64,000 nt of DNA from Opacimonas immobilis (GCF_048282545.1 NZ_CP182485.1:1674001-1738000); one strand, 5' to 3'. Positions 26,101-34,699 are shown, numbered from the stretch's first letter. Notes: generated by a model not told the origin, from the sequence alone. A program made the numbers and translations.

Positions 26101-29100
26101 GAGGGGACTGATGGGAGCGGCGTAGGCAATACGCGCCTATCACTGCGAAATAGTTTTGATGATCTGGATATCATATTAGATAAACAGGCGGCTGAATTAA
26201 CCGCAAGCTCGGTTTATTTTACCAATAGTGGGCCAACACTCACACTTCAGTTTGATGAGCTGGTCAGTACGAATTTATCCACCTTGCCCAGTTTGATTAG
26301 TACTGCAAATGATCAGGTTCTTGACGTTATTGATGTCGTTGAAAATACAGACCAAGGCTATTCGATATTTGATATAACATTTACTATCCCGCACCAGCAG
26401 ACGGCAGCACAGATCAAAGTAGATCTCAGTAATGCGGTCATTCAGGATGACTTCAATAATCGTTCGTTGTTTCAAGCGCCTCAAGATTATGAGTTATGTT
26501 TTCCAAATTTGATCCTACATGACATGGAAAGCAATATATTCGGCGATGATACAGCAATCCAGTTATTAGAAGGAGCGGAAGCCAAATCAATGAGCCTGTC
26601 TCTGGCTTGTCCGCCTTCCGATACGATTACCGTGCAGGTTGTCAGAGACGGTGATGATGCGATTTCGATAAATGGAAGCACAGATCGTACTACCGAACTG
26701 ACATTCACGCCGTCAAATTGGAATGAACCACAATTACTTGCACTTGAGTTATTGGATAACGATTATTTCGAAGCGGATAGAACTATTGCTCTAAGCTTTG
26801 AGTTTATTGATACAGCGTCAGATGAAATGGGTTATCAGTTGGCGCCAGGTAAAGTCATCAATTTGATGTTACAAGATGATGACTATTACTTAAGAACAGA
26901 TGATCCTTATCTGGGCTTTGTGTTAGAAGAAGGCATAACGTCACCACAAATCAATGTGTCTGGAAATGCAGTAAGTGAAATTCCTACCACATTGATTTTG
27001 GAGGTCATCGGGGCTCAGTTTCTTCAACCGGTGGAAAGTTTGTTGATTAGCAAGAGTGAATCTGCCGATTTGAATGCGCAACTACTGGGCAATTCTGGCG
27101 TTAAATACGTGTTTTCAGCCGAACCGAATGGACCTACCGAAAACAATACCTCCATTCAACGGGTTGAGTTCATCGCTCAGTCTGAAGTCGTTGCGTGGTT
27201 TGATATCAAGGTTGAGCACAGTGAAGTGCTTACATCGGTGACTGAACAAGTATTGGTGGAAGGCGGTGATGCTGCAACATTAACGGTCCAATTAGATTCT
27301 CCACCCATTGAACCCACACGTTTTGCTGTTACGTCTTTTGATGAAACAGAATTAACAGTTTCGCCTGATGTTCTTGAGTTTAATGAATTTAACTGGAATC
27401 AACCTCAACAAGTAGTCATCACTCCAGTGCAAGATATTGAACAAGATGGTGATACCAATGCATCGATTTCACTCTCTGTCAGCGATACAATAGAATATAA
27501 TCCGGAAAATGTTTATGCCCAGTATCCTGCCAAAACGTTTGAATTTAATGTGCGTCAATCAGCACTTTCTTCATTTACGGTGTCTGAACTGAACGGTCAA
27601 ATAGCCGAAGGAGGACAAGCTCAATTTACAGTAGTGTTAAATGAGCCGCCGACATTACCCACAAACAGTCAAACAATCTTCATAACGACTAATAATAATG
27701 AGGCGAACATAAGTACAGGGGAGTTATTGTTTACCTCTGATAATTGGAATGTGCCACAAACGGTCATTGTGCAAGGTACGGATGATAACAACGTCGATGG
27801 CACGTCTAATGTGACGATCGCGATTCGCTCCGTTACGGGCTCAACATCATTACAAGGGACAAATACGTCCATCAAAACGACGGTCTCAGATAATGATACG
27901 TGGCCTAAACCTGACTTTACTATCACAGTACCTGAATTTTATGAGGGGCTTGATCAGTTCCCTTCTTGGATGCATGAAGATATAGCGCTGAATACCACGT
28001 TCACTGCGAAGCCAAATCAACCCACAAAAGCGACTTTCGAGGTGGTTTATGACGTAAATAATGAACGTGTTGGAAGAAAACAATGTCCGAGATATTCTGA
28101 TGAATGTTCATTAATCAAAAAAGAACTCTTTACCCTTAGTGGGGGAGAATGGAATAGCTACGACTCTATCTACGTTGAGGGTCTGTCTAGCATTAATGAC
28201 GATATCTATAATGGTACAAATACTATCACTGGTGTGATTCGCTATATTGAGGGTGACCCAGTATGGGAAGGCTTTGAAAAAGAATTTACCTACCAATTAG
28301 TGGATGATGAAATAGGGTTTCAATTAACTGACTTACCTTTGCAGATTACCTCAGGAGAATCTTGGGATTTTAATGTTTATTTATCAGCATTCCGTGTGGG
28401 GGAAATGGCTGGGTTTTTCGAAAATAGACGACCGACTGAACGATACGCTGACATTCAACTGTCGACCAATGACCCACAGGTTTCGGTATCGCCTACTTCA
28501 ATGAAAATTGAATCACATACTTGGGATAAAAACCGCCCATACCATAATGAAACAGATATTAGATTAACCTATATTCAAGATGGGGACGATTTGCAAGCAG
28601 GCATATTCATTAACCAGCAGGCATTAATCTTTAATACAGATAATTGGAATGTCCCTCAAATCATAGAAATCGAAACATATGGTGAGGTTGACTCTGGTCA
28701 AAGTACAATTTACGGCGTAAGTTTAAATATTGATGAAACCATAGAAAATAGAGACAGCCGATTTGATGCTTCTGATGTTATTTTTGAGGTTGCGTTGGTG
28801 AATGAGCTACCAGAGGCTTCTGATGATTCGACGCAATCAAGAACGAATAAGCCAGGTCTCATTTTATCTGAAAATATCATTTATACGTATCCGTCAGAAA
28901 CTGCCTCAATTGCAGTATCTCTTAGTCAAGCACCTCAAGGAGAGGTAAGGGTAAGGGTAAATGATTTGGGTAAACAGGTTAAATTACAACTGCGCTCAAC
29001 AGGTCGTGATGGGCTAAAAGTAAAACCCAAAGACGTCATTATGTACGCTCAAAAAACACTTGGTCTTGTTGAAACGGCACTTTCTGTCACTGAGAACGAA

Positions 29101-32100
29101 ACACAGATTGGATTACTGAATCCAAGTTATTCTGCCGCTGTTACCCTAGGGGATTCTAAATATAGTGACTTGTTCAGCATTACGGATAATATTTTATCGC
29201 TGAGTGCGCCATTGGACTATGAAGTAACCTCTGAACCCATTAGTCTGCCATTGTACATAACGGATTCATTTGGTAATCAGGTTACTCAAACCATTACCGT
29301 AACAGTCATTGATGCGAATGATGCGCCAGTAATAAACATATTGAATAGCTTAACAGCGGAAGAGGGGGAGTCTGTCAGTACTCGTTTTACTTATACCGAT
29401 CAAGACGGGGATACCGTTTCTGCAACGGTCAGTACACCTCCGTCCAATGGTTTGGCGTCGGTGGATGGCACGAACGTGACCTACACACCCGCAGCCAACT
29501 TCCATGGCTCCGATAGCTTTGTTCTGACCTTAACCGATGGGAATGGTTATGAGACGACCCAAATCATCAATGTGACGGTAAACCAAGTCAACGATGCCCC
29601 GGAGGCATTTGATTTACATCGAGCGACAGAAATCGACACTGCCACAACATTTGCCTTGATAGGTAGAGATGTTGACGGTGATGTGTTGACATATGAGATA
29701 GTATCGACACCAAACAACGGTTCTCTTGTGGTTGAACAAGGTAGCAATAAGGTCACCTACACGCCTGATAATGGCTTTAGGGGCATAGATACGTTCTCTT
29801 ATCGTGTCATTGATAGTTCTGATGCAGACAATAATCAAAGTGACATCAGTAGGGTGACGATAAATGTCTCCGCAAAAACCTGGCTCAGTCAGTTAGGTGA
29901 AGATATTCTCGGTGTGCCAACACGAAGTAAATATGGTAGATCCGTGAGTTTAAGTGCCGACGGTCGCACCATGGCAATTGGCGATTTCAATGAAAGACAG
30001 AATGGTGTTTTTACCTCTGGAACTGCCGGCCGTGTTCGTGTGTATACTTACCGTAACGATGATGAAAACTTAGGCTGGCAACAGCTTGGCGTCTTTTATG
30101 GTGAAGAGTTAGGTGACAAAGCAGGGCATTCAGTGAGTTTAAGTGCTGACGGTCGTACGGTAGCTATTGGCGCCTATATGAATGACGGAAACGGCTTATA
30201 TTCAGGTCACGTTCGGGTATATACCTACGAAACAGGCGGAGAGAGTGCACGCTGGAAACGTTTAGGGGGAGACATTGATGGTGAGTCAACACAAGATAAT
30301 TCAGGTTGGTCTGTCAGTCTCAGTGCCGATGGTCGCACTGTTGCCATTGGTGCTCCATTTAACAGTGACAATGGTCGCAGCGCGGGCCATGTACGCGTAT
30401 ATTCTTATCATGCAAAAGAGTGGCAACAACTGGGGGCAGATATCGATGGTGAAGCGGAAGGAGACCGTTCAGGTTACTCAGTGAGTTTAGGTGCCGATGG
30501 TCGAACACTGGCGATTGGTGCGCCTTACCATGACGGCAATGGATCATCTTCAGGTCAAACACGCATTTACCGCTATAATTACAAGTTGTTTGGTTGGGAG
30601 CAGCTGGGCACAGATATTAACGGTGAAGCAGAAGGTGATCAATCGGGTCATTCAGTGAGCTTAAGCGCTGATGGTCTCACGGTGGCGATTGGAGCGCCGT
30701 ATAATGGCCAAGCACTCGAAACACCATTTGATCCCTCATCTTCAGGACATGTTCGCGTTTATCGCTATCACAACGAGACGCTTGCATGGGAGCAGTTGGG
30801 TATAGATATCCATGGTGACAGGTATGCAGCAGAGCAAGGGGATATGCGTGAAGGAAAGCAACTTGGTGACGCGTCATTTGGTCACTCTGTTAGTATAAGT
30901 GCCGATGGGCAAAAGGTCGCAGTCGGCGCAACGGAATATTTTTATCAACATGAGAATGAGATTATAACCTTTGGACATGGTCAAGTTAGGGTGTACGAGT
31001 ACAACACAGAGCGTGAAACGCCCGAGTGGCATCAAGTGTCAAGTCGAGAGGCACATGTTGGTTTGAATACCTCCATCAATTTAAGTGGCGATGGCAGTAC
31101 AGTGGCAGTAGGAGCGCCATATGATTATGGGCTTAGACCTTGCTTACAGACTGCAAGTATCATGAACTGGGAAGACTGTCCTCCTGCTTCAAATGACCCT
31201 TGGTATTTACAAAGTTCTGTAGGTGCTTATCGGTTGAAAGATACGGCCCCAGTTGCCATAGCGCAATCTCTTACGACAAATGAAGGGGCTGCTATTGATA
31301 TCACATTAACAGGCACAGATGGGGATGGAGATAGTCTTCGTTTTACGGTCGATGACTCAACCCTTGAGCAGAACGCGATATTGACGGCTAAGGAAGGAGA
31401 AGAAAACACATATATCCTTACTCCAACGGCGTACTTCCATGGGGAGTTAATATTTACCTTTACCGCTCGAGACGGCAGATCAAACAGTATGCCTGCTAGT
31501 GTAATCGTAACGGTGAATGCGTTAGATAATGCTGTGGATGACGGTGTTGTGTATGGTTTTAATTCAGCCGATTCCGCTAGTGTTGGTGTCGAAGATACTT
31601 CTCAAGTATTAACGATGCCAAGTGTGGATAGAGATGGCCAAACATTGGTATATGATATTGTGACGCAGCCAACCAATGGTGTAATTTCGGTAAATGGTCA
31701 TGTGTTCACATACACACCAAACACGAATGCGTTTGGAGAAGACAGTTTCACATACGCTGTTACAGATAATCCTGCAGATGAAACACGCTCCGTCACACAA
31801 ACTGCATATATAGTTGTGACGTCAGTCAATGATGCACCGTATTCAATACCCATTCCTGAACAAGCGTTTACGCCAGGAGATTATCTTGAATTTAATGTAG
31901 TCGATTTTTTTGGTGACGAGGATGCTAATGATGAATTGGCTTTTACTTTCGCCAACCAACCTATGCTTAATTTAGAAATCATAGACGGTGTGATTAGCGG
32001 ATATGTTGATACTGAAGAAAGTTTCTCAGTGACTGTGACTGCAACGGATAGTCAAGGTCTCTCAGTGTCGGCAGAAATACGGTTTGTGAGTCGTTTTGCA

Positions 32101-32106
32101 CAATGA
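23116..32106 (+). CDS. Giant multidomain surface lipoprotein with FG-GAP propeller and cadherin-like repeats
   Basis: 2996 aa. Lipobox LLTGC at the end of the signal peptide. Residues 20 to about 1120 are unique or Ig-like beta regions. Four Calx-beta-like units follow, recognised by a shared xFxxxNWNxPQ strand at about 1195, 1421, 1537 and 1837. Then a cadherin-like unit (about 1990-2070), two tandem-95/VCBS-like units ending YTPAANFHGSDSF and YTPDNGFRGIDTF (to about 2252), an FG-GAP-type propeller (about 2255-2705) with seven copies of SVSLSADGRTVAIGAP-type strands, two more tandem-95 units, and a C-terminal dystroglycan-type cadherin fold (about 2906-2996). Such proteins are adhesins or cell-cell contact proteins. 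There is no RTX, autotransporter or sortase signal; lipid anchoring is the only retention signal seen. Confidence 0.85.
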   Translation: MKHFLLIFTLFVVTILLTGCRDNFYVEIECKSCLDKSGNVDGRSTDGQGVFAIYMISDGNVVDARYFTEDGNETSDLFTAFGNEHFLPEYLLDEGEARNSFNRSKRLYPFRNLPGDDYLDVETSKALVPSQMPSADDNNYDVTRNIAKNTSAFRFTIPFGSKIYDDGDEEFQTAFGNGYVSLDNPIDKVIVVTPLGGVFASQCVPYRDFFQSMNPSNRFKDVICNNFSHTYLYDPIYYISSSATDQLDGLAGEAFFLAFLYNPGSFVPFIKTTNYRVSNIDQLNAFPPYNLRSYTYYDGLEKLQELTGSNDFKNIVIKSDIPFTVYAIDELTSPNIATPLECLVQEGKISNLAINDEQTLLTLNTSVKISPYIVLNEFKKNSSLSRIEEVQILSHVSNANGEPYYASFEGINLFELCTNQNCDPMTIKPYSYSENGFYLHDLYSDESMTIEDNCQSNSISDIALYGKYSNNTVNRVGETVRIQVDFTFPTKVSPSGRNNFSDHSITFSIGEQVVTAFGDEIITDGLSTEQIENNYISGMVFAFTVTEDMYSEDGIQFNDSRDELYFDKRYVSFNLRQFERAIPMHDSLTIASNNVSIMPEVNAPSVLEYQAILSQEMHVSPNFKLDDNQSTANAKGSGPYWSEGRLSSAIYETAIDILPWQNNTTLSYRVHFSDEISGLDTDDFQLVDINGQASAAILEVRPATLTGAATRSQKTSSDRYIVTIGEFSGQTAFKLVLKDDATFYSSVGGREIEGVVENYSNMDFYELPGSIIRFNDALDTPKLGELITSDSFYPNGVPTEVNMSLNTILPTFIPSRDHFEIIILLKDGTSFSKLEQDIQLSITPTYDVWLEEFPHFYNLKIDLSSLAQANIDFANLTVFVNTENTQPLMTKWGISHLNAIGSTVNITAPTVDNIRLHSVDNSQVTFALDTSESVYIKNTEDFLQCCQLQTAAGTILPLALTGLNEGTTFLLQADVSDLSHNERLTFSLEQWNFPLEGTDGSGVGNTRLSLRNSFDDLDIILDKQAAELTASSVYFTNSGPTLTLQFDELVSTNLSTLPSLISTANDQVLDVIDVVENTDQGYSIFDITFTIPHQQTAAQIKVDLSNAVIQDDFNNRSLFQAPQDYELCFPNLILHDMESNIFGDDTAIQLLEGAEAKSMSLSLACPPSDTITVQVVRDGDDAISINGSTDRTTELTFTPSNWNEPQLLALELLDNDYFEADRTIALSFEFIDTASDEMGYQLAPGKVINLMLQDDDYYLRTDDPYLGFVLEEGITSPQINVSGNAVSEIPTTLILEVIGAQFLQPVESLLISKSESADLNAQLLGNSGVKYVFSAEPNGPTENNTSIQRVEFIAQSEVVAWFDIKVEHSEVLTSVTEQVLVEGGDAATLTVQLDSPPIEPTRFAVTSFDETELTVSPDVLEFNEFNWNQPQQVVITPVQDIEQDGDTNASISLSVSDTIEYNPENVYAQYPAKTFEFNVRQSALSSFTVSELNGQIAEGGQAQFTVVLNEPPTLPTNSQTIFITTNNNEANISTGELLFTSDNWNVPQTVIVQGTDDNNVDGTSNVTIAIRSVTGSTSLQGTNTSIKTTVSDNDTWPKPDFTITVPEFYEGLDQFPSWMHEDIALNTTFTAKPNQPTKATFEVVYDVNNERVGRKQCPRYSDECSLIKKELFTLSGGEWNSYDSIYVEGLSSINDDIYNGTNTITGVIRYIEGDPVWEGFEKEFTYQLVDDEIGFQLTDLPLQITSGESWDFNVYLSAFRVGEMAGFFENRRPTERYADIQLSTNDPQVSVSPTSMKIESHTWDKNRPYHNETDIRLTYIQDGDDLQAGIFINQQALIFNTDNWNVPQIIEIETYGEVDSGQSTIYGVSLNIDETIENRDSRFDASDVIFEVALVNELPEASDDSTQSRTNKPGLILSENIIYTYPSETASIAVSLSQAPQGEVRVRVNDLGKQVKLQLRSTGRDGLKVKPKDVIMYAQKTLGLVETALSVTENETQIGLLNPSYSAAVTLGDSKYSDLFSITDNILSLSAPLDYEVTSEPISLPLYITDSFGNQVTQTITVTVIDANDAPVINILNSLTAEEGESVSTRFTYTDQDGDTVSATVSTPPSNGLASVDGTNVTYTPAANFHGSDSFVLTLTDGNGYETTQIINVTVNQVNDAPEAFDLHRATEIDTATTFALIGRDVDGDVLTYEIVSTPNNGSLVVEQGSNKVTYTPDNGFRGIDTFSYRVIDSSDADNNQSDISRVTINVSAKTWLSQLGEDILGVPTRSKYGRSVSLSADGRTMAIGDFNERQNGVFTSGTAGRVRVYTYRNDDENLGWQQLGVFYGEELGDKAGHSVSLSADGRTVAIGAYMNDGNGLYSGHVRVYTYETGGESARWKRLGGDIDGESTQDNSGWSVSLSADGRTVAIGAPFNSDNGRSAGHVRVYSYHAKEWQQLGADIDGEAEGDRSGYSVSLGADGRTLAIGAPYHDGNGSSSGQTRIYRYNYKLFGWEQLGTDINGEAEGDQSGHSVSLSADGLTVAIGAPYNGQALETPFDPSSSGHVRVYRYHNETLAWEQLGIDIHGDRYAAEQGDMREGKQLGDASFGHSVSISADGQKVAVGATEYFYQHENEIITFGHGQVRVYEYNTERETPEWHQVSSREAHVGLNTSINLSGDGSTVAVGAPYDYGLRPCLQTASIMNWEDCPPASNDPWYLQSSVGAYRLKDTAPVAIAQSLTTNEGAAIDITLTGTDGDGDSLRFTVDDSTLEQNAILTAKEGEENTYILTPTAYFHGELIFTFTARDGRSNSMPASVIVTVNALDNAVDDGVVYGFNSADSASVGVEDTSQVLTMPSVDRDGQTLVYDIVTQPTNGVISVNGHVFTYTPNTNAFGEDSFTYAVTDNPADETRSVTQTAYIVVTSVNDAPYSIPIPEQAFTPGDYLEFNVVDFFGDEDANDELAFTFANQPMLNLEIIDGVISGYVDTEESFSVTVTATDSQGLSVSAEIRFVSRFAQ

Positions 32107-32134
32107 ACACTGAGCAATAGACGGTAAGTTTACA

Positions 32135-32201
32135 CAATAAAGCCAATTTTAAACGGGCCGCCAAAGCGATTGCTGAATTGGAGCGAGAGGGAGGGTAGCC
32201 G
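32135..32201 (+). repeat. 67-bp direct repeat, right copy (HEAT-gene 3' end)
   Basis: Untranslated duplicate of the last 21 codons and stop of the HEAT-repeat gene, 28 bp after the giant gene's stop. No frame or start makes it a gene of its own. Confidence 0.85.
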
Positions 32202-32212
32202 GTGTCGATAAG

Positions 32213-32238
32213 ACTAGCCTAGCCACTCGGCTAGTTTT
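32213..32238 (+). terminator. Probable original terminator of the curli-like operon
   Basis: ACTAGCC (32213-32219), 9-base loop, GGCTAGT (32229-32235), then a T-run. It follows the right 67-bp repeat by 11 bp, where a terminator of the HEAT-repeat gene would stand if the 10.1-kb block were removed. Confidence 0.55.
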
Positions 32239-32247
32239 GCGGTGGTA

Positions 32248-32280
32248 CAGTAGCGCTGTGGAGATGTTTTTTCTACGATT
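32248..32280. repeat. 3'-flank repeat copy 2 (shared with 10368-10400)
   Basis: CAGTAGCG, nine unlike bases, TGTTTTTTCTACGATT, at the same spacing as the copy behind subunit gene 1. Confidence 0.6.
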
Positions 32281-32316
32281 GTTCTATGAGATTTAACCAT
32301 CAAATAAGGAAATCAA

Positions 32317-32544
32317 TTGAAAGACATCAGAACCACTCTCAGCTGCAGAGAAAGACAAATCGCTCAACTAAAAACCATGGGAATGACCAACCGTGAAATC
32401 GCCCACGAACTAGCTATTGGCGAGCGCACAGTACGATTTCATATTCATAACATTTATCGGAAACTCAAGGTCCCCAATACTCTGACACTCAACTATGTGT
32501 ACGGCGATCAGTTTCGGCCTATCTATCCGCAGTATCTTAGCTGA
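32317..32544 (+). CDS. Stand-alone LuxR/GerE-type HTH protein 1
   Basis: 75 aa, almost only a LuxR-type HTH: LSCRERQIAQLKTMGMTNRE, then IAHELAIGERTVRFHIHNIYRKL. There is no receiver or autoinducer domain before it, as in GerE-like minimal regulators. The start is taken as TTG 32317, preceded by AAGGA at 32306-32310; no in-frame ATG precedes the domain. A terminator follows at 32574. First of three similar mini-regulators within 2.8 kb, beside the amyloid locus, whose target motif they could share (inference). Confidence 0.75.
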   Translation: MKDIRTTLSCRERQIAQLKTMGMTNREIAHELAIGERTVRFHIHNIYRKLKVPNTLTLNYVYGDQFRPIYPQYLS

Positions 32545-32573
32545 ATTAAACCTATATAACGTCTCCCAGCTTG

Positions 32574-32604
32574 AACGCTACAGAATGTTGTCGTAGCGTT
32601 TTTT
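32574..32604 (+). terminator. Rho-independent terminator after mini-LuxR 1
   Basis: AACGCTAC (32574-32581) pairs with GTAGCGTT (32593-32600), followed by TTTT. Confidence 0.8.
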
Positions 32605-32616
32605 CTTGTATACGCT

Positions 32617-32671
32617 ATATAAATCCCTATAATTGGGTTATTGATTAATAAATACCTAAATATGGTGATTT
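32617..32671 (+). promoter_or_regulatory. Probable hipBA promoter/operator region
   Basis: A+T-rich stretch before hipB with a -10-like TATATAA, an imperfect CCC-N7-GGG inverted repeat (about 32625-32637) and a perfect TTATT-GATT-AATAA palindrome (32638-32651). HipB-type antitoxins autorepress through such repeats; the exact operator is not established here. Confidence 0.35.
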
Positions 32672-32962
32672 ATGTCCGAGGTGGAATACGCGAAAGTGTT
32701 ACTAGGAAAACTCATTAAACACACCCGTGCTACACAAATGGATCAACATGAATTGGCACTGCGAACTGGGACAAGCAAAAATACCATTAGTCGTTTAGAG
32801 CTTGGCCAAGGGGTAAATGTTGATATCTTATTGGCTGTTTTAGACCACTTAGAACTGCTCGCTCCATTTGTGGCAAACGTTGAAGAGCAATATGCATTAG
32901 TTAAAAATAATCCGCAACGAAGTTCTTCTAAGGTAGAGAAGGAGTTGCCGAATGACTTCTAG
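32672..32962 (+). CDS. hipB: HipB-like XRE-family antitoxin
   Basis: 96 aa with a central XRE helix-turn-helix (about 13-60: LGKLIKHTRATQMDQHELAL, then RTGTSKNTISRLELGQGVN). The C-terminal tail is polar. It overlaps the hipA-like gene by 11 bp, the usual antitoxin-first order. It should bind the kinase toxin and repress its own promoter. Low G+C like the neighbouring mini-LuxR genes. Confidence 0.82.
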   Translation: MSEVEYAKVLLGKLIKHTRATQMDQHELALRTGTSKNTISRLELGQGVNVDILLAVLDHLELLAPFVANVEEQYALVKNNPQRSSSKVEKELPNDF

Positions 32963-34166
32963 AGCGTATGTTTTTATTGATGGCTTGGAAGATAAGCCCG
33001 TCATCTGTGGCATTGTCGAGCTCGATCCTATCGCTAAATTAGGCAAATTCCGCTATGGTAAATCTTATCAGCAACGTGAAGATGCTTTCCCGCTTGATCC
33101 GATACATTTACCTCTTACCGAGGAGCAAATCATAACCCGAGTAAATCATGGTATGTTTGGTGTTATTTTAGATGCGGGTGCTGATAGTTGGGGACGTAAA
33201 CTCATTTATGCTCTACATTCAACAAAACCGAAGAATGATTTAGAGCTTGTGATGGCCGGTTCTGGTATGGGTGTTGGTGCCCTCACATTTAGTTTGTCGA
33301 GAACGGCCAGTAAATCAAAACACAACAAAAACTCCCTCGAAGATATGGCAATCTTGTTGCAAGGTAAACAGGCTATATTAGCAGATCAGGCTCTATCTGA
33401 TGAAGTCAAAAAATCGTTTCAGTTTGGCTCTAGCTTAGGAGGTGCAAGACCTAAAACGACTGTTATGGAGGACAAAATTAGTTATCTTGCGAAATTTAAT
33501 CGCACTGATGACCTCTTTAATGTATGTCGTGTTGAGCATGCTTGCATGAAAATGCTATCAGAGTTAACAGACCTAAATGTGCGGGTTGCGAACACACGGT
33601 TGCTTAATAATCACGATGAAGATATTTTACTGGTCGAGCGTTTTGACTGTTTAGAGAGTCGACCGACTCATCATCTTTTGAGTGCGAATTCATTGATTAA
33701 TCAAATGAAGGTCACGGAGCAGTCCAGTACAACTTTCTACAGCTATGGCGCTTTAGCGGAATTTAACATGAAATATGGTGCTGAACCGAAAGATTCCCAT
33801 GAATTGTTCGCTCGCATGATATTTAATATTTGTATGGGCAATACGGATGATCATTCGCGAAATCACGCTTTCCTATATTCATTCAAGAACAAACATTGGC
33901 GATTATCTAAAGCGTATGACGTGTTGCCCATCAACAATACAAGACAGCATGGTATTGGCATTGGTGCTCAAGGCAGATTAGGTAGTATTGACAATGCTAT
34001 GTCCCAGGCGAAGCGTTTTGGACTCAATAGTAGAAAGGCAAAAGCCATTGCAAATATGGTTGTGGAACTGACGTCGGAATGGGCCTTTTATTTTGGCAAT
34101 AACGGTGTTTCAGAGTTGGACATCGAAGTATTAAAAGGGGTTGTCCCAGACTCTAGTAGACCCTAA
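32952..34166 (+). CDS. hipA: HipA-like serine/threonine kinase toxin
   Basis: 404 aa. N-terminal HipA_N-type region (VFIDGLEDKPVICGIVEL to GADSWGRKLI), Gly-rich nucleotide-binding stretch SSLGGARPKT, conserved lysine strand SYLAKF, and catalytic segment MGNTDDHSRNHAF with the expected D-H-x-x-N arrangement; the following AYDVLP is the metal-binding Asp motif. Known HipA proteins phosphorylate glutamyl-tRNA synthetase (or relatives) and cause persistence; the substrate here is unknown. All key residues look intact. Confidence 0.85.
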   Translation: MTSRAYVFIDGLEDKPVICGIVELDPIAKLGKFRYGKSYQQREDAFPLDPIHLPLTEEQIITRVNHGMFGVILDAGADSWGRKLIYALHSTKPKNDLELVMAGSGMGVGALTFSLSRTASKSKHNKNSLEDMAILLQGKQAILADQALSDEVKKSFQFGSSLGGARPKTTVMEDKISYLAKFNRTDDLFNVCRVEHACMKMLSELTDLNVRVANTRLLNNHDEDILLVERFDCLESRPTHHLLSANSLINQMKVTEQSSTTFYSYGALAEFNMKYGAEPKDSHELFARMIFNICMGNTDDHSRNHAFLYSFKNKHWRLSKAYDVLPINNTRQHGIGIGAQGRLGSIDNAMSQAKRFGLNSRKAKAIANMVVELTSEWAFYFGNNGVSELDIEVLKGVVPDSSRP

Positions 34167-34463
34167 TATGGCTTTTCTTGTATCAAATATATTAACTGAC
34201 TAACACAGTTCCATCTCATCTCCTACAACCAAGGTCTACTCAGTCCCCCAAAAGTGTAGACTAACTCCCCCGACCACCTAGCCGAAGGGATAGTTCCAAT
34301 ATTAAATTAACCTTATTAATATAATGAAAACAATAGTTTGTAAATATACATTAGTTTCTTAAGTCTTTCGACCAGTGGCACAAAATCCTTCTTAGCCTAA
34401 GCTTATTACACGTCGTCTAGACGTAATTAATTTAAAACTTTTAGCAACGCATAGGAGAAATTT
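34167..34463. promoter_or_regulatory. Intergenic region with palindrome upstream of mini-LuxR 2
   Basis: No gene seen. The perfect 10-bp palindrome CGTCTAGACG (34414-34423) sits within a wider ATTAC...GTAAT inverted arrangement about 40 bp before the ATG at 34464, a possible autoregulatory operator. The first 200 bp contain nothing recognisable. Confidence 0.3.
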
Positions 34464-34676
34464 ATGCACACAACTATTCATATACTTTCCAAACGGGAAC
34501 AAGAAGTCGCAAAACAAATTGCATTGGGAAAAACCAATCGAGATATCGGTGATTCTTTGTATATTTCTGAACGCACCGTAAAATTTCATTGTGCCAATAT
34601 TTACAAAAAATTAAAGATTGCTAATCGCAGCACGCTCATTTCTCGTTACGCCGATCAAATCCGTCAATTACACTGA
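34464..34676 (+). CDS. Stand-alone LuxR/GerE-type HTH protein 2
   Basis: 70 aa, ATG start with SD AGGAG at 34451-34455. Consists of a LuxR HTH only (LSKREQEVAKQIALGKTNRD, then IGDSLYISERTVKFHCANIYKKL). Close in layout to mini-LuxR 1 and 3, with the same ISERTVKFH recognition-helix type. Such proteins can act as simple DNA-binding switches or as partners of full-length LuxR regulators. Confidence 0.8.
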   Translation: MHTTIHILSKREQEVAKQIALGKTNRDIGDSLYISERTVKFHCANIYKKLKIANRSTLISRYADQIRQLH

Positions 34677-34699
34677 TTCAAATTTTCCACAAATCGTGT

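Larger units (their letters stand above)
22087..32201. mobile_element. Putative 10.1-kb insertion bounded by 67-bp direct repeats
   Basis: The block carries only the 313-aa lipoprotein gene and the 2996-aa surface protein gene, is visibly richer in A+T than the operon before it, and ends in a second copy of the 3' end of the HEAT-repeat gene. A terminator-like hairpin suited to the HEAT gene lies just beyond the right copy. This is the pattern left by integration into the 3' end of a gene or by recombination with a circular molecule. No integrase, transposase or terminal inverted repeat is seen, so the mechanism is unknown. Confidence 0.5.

Noticed and set aside
22087..32201. Insertion sequence or integron explanation for the 10.1-kb block
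   Set aside because: No transposase, integrase, attC-like structure or short target duplication; only the 67-bp direct repeat supports insertion.
32653..32668. TACCTAAATATGGTGA before hipB, resembling the 7-2-7 sites
   Set aside because: The arms are one base closer together and the right arm ends in G instead of A; it does not form a 7-2-7 repeat.
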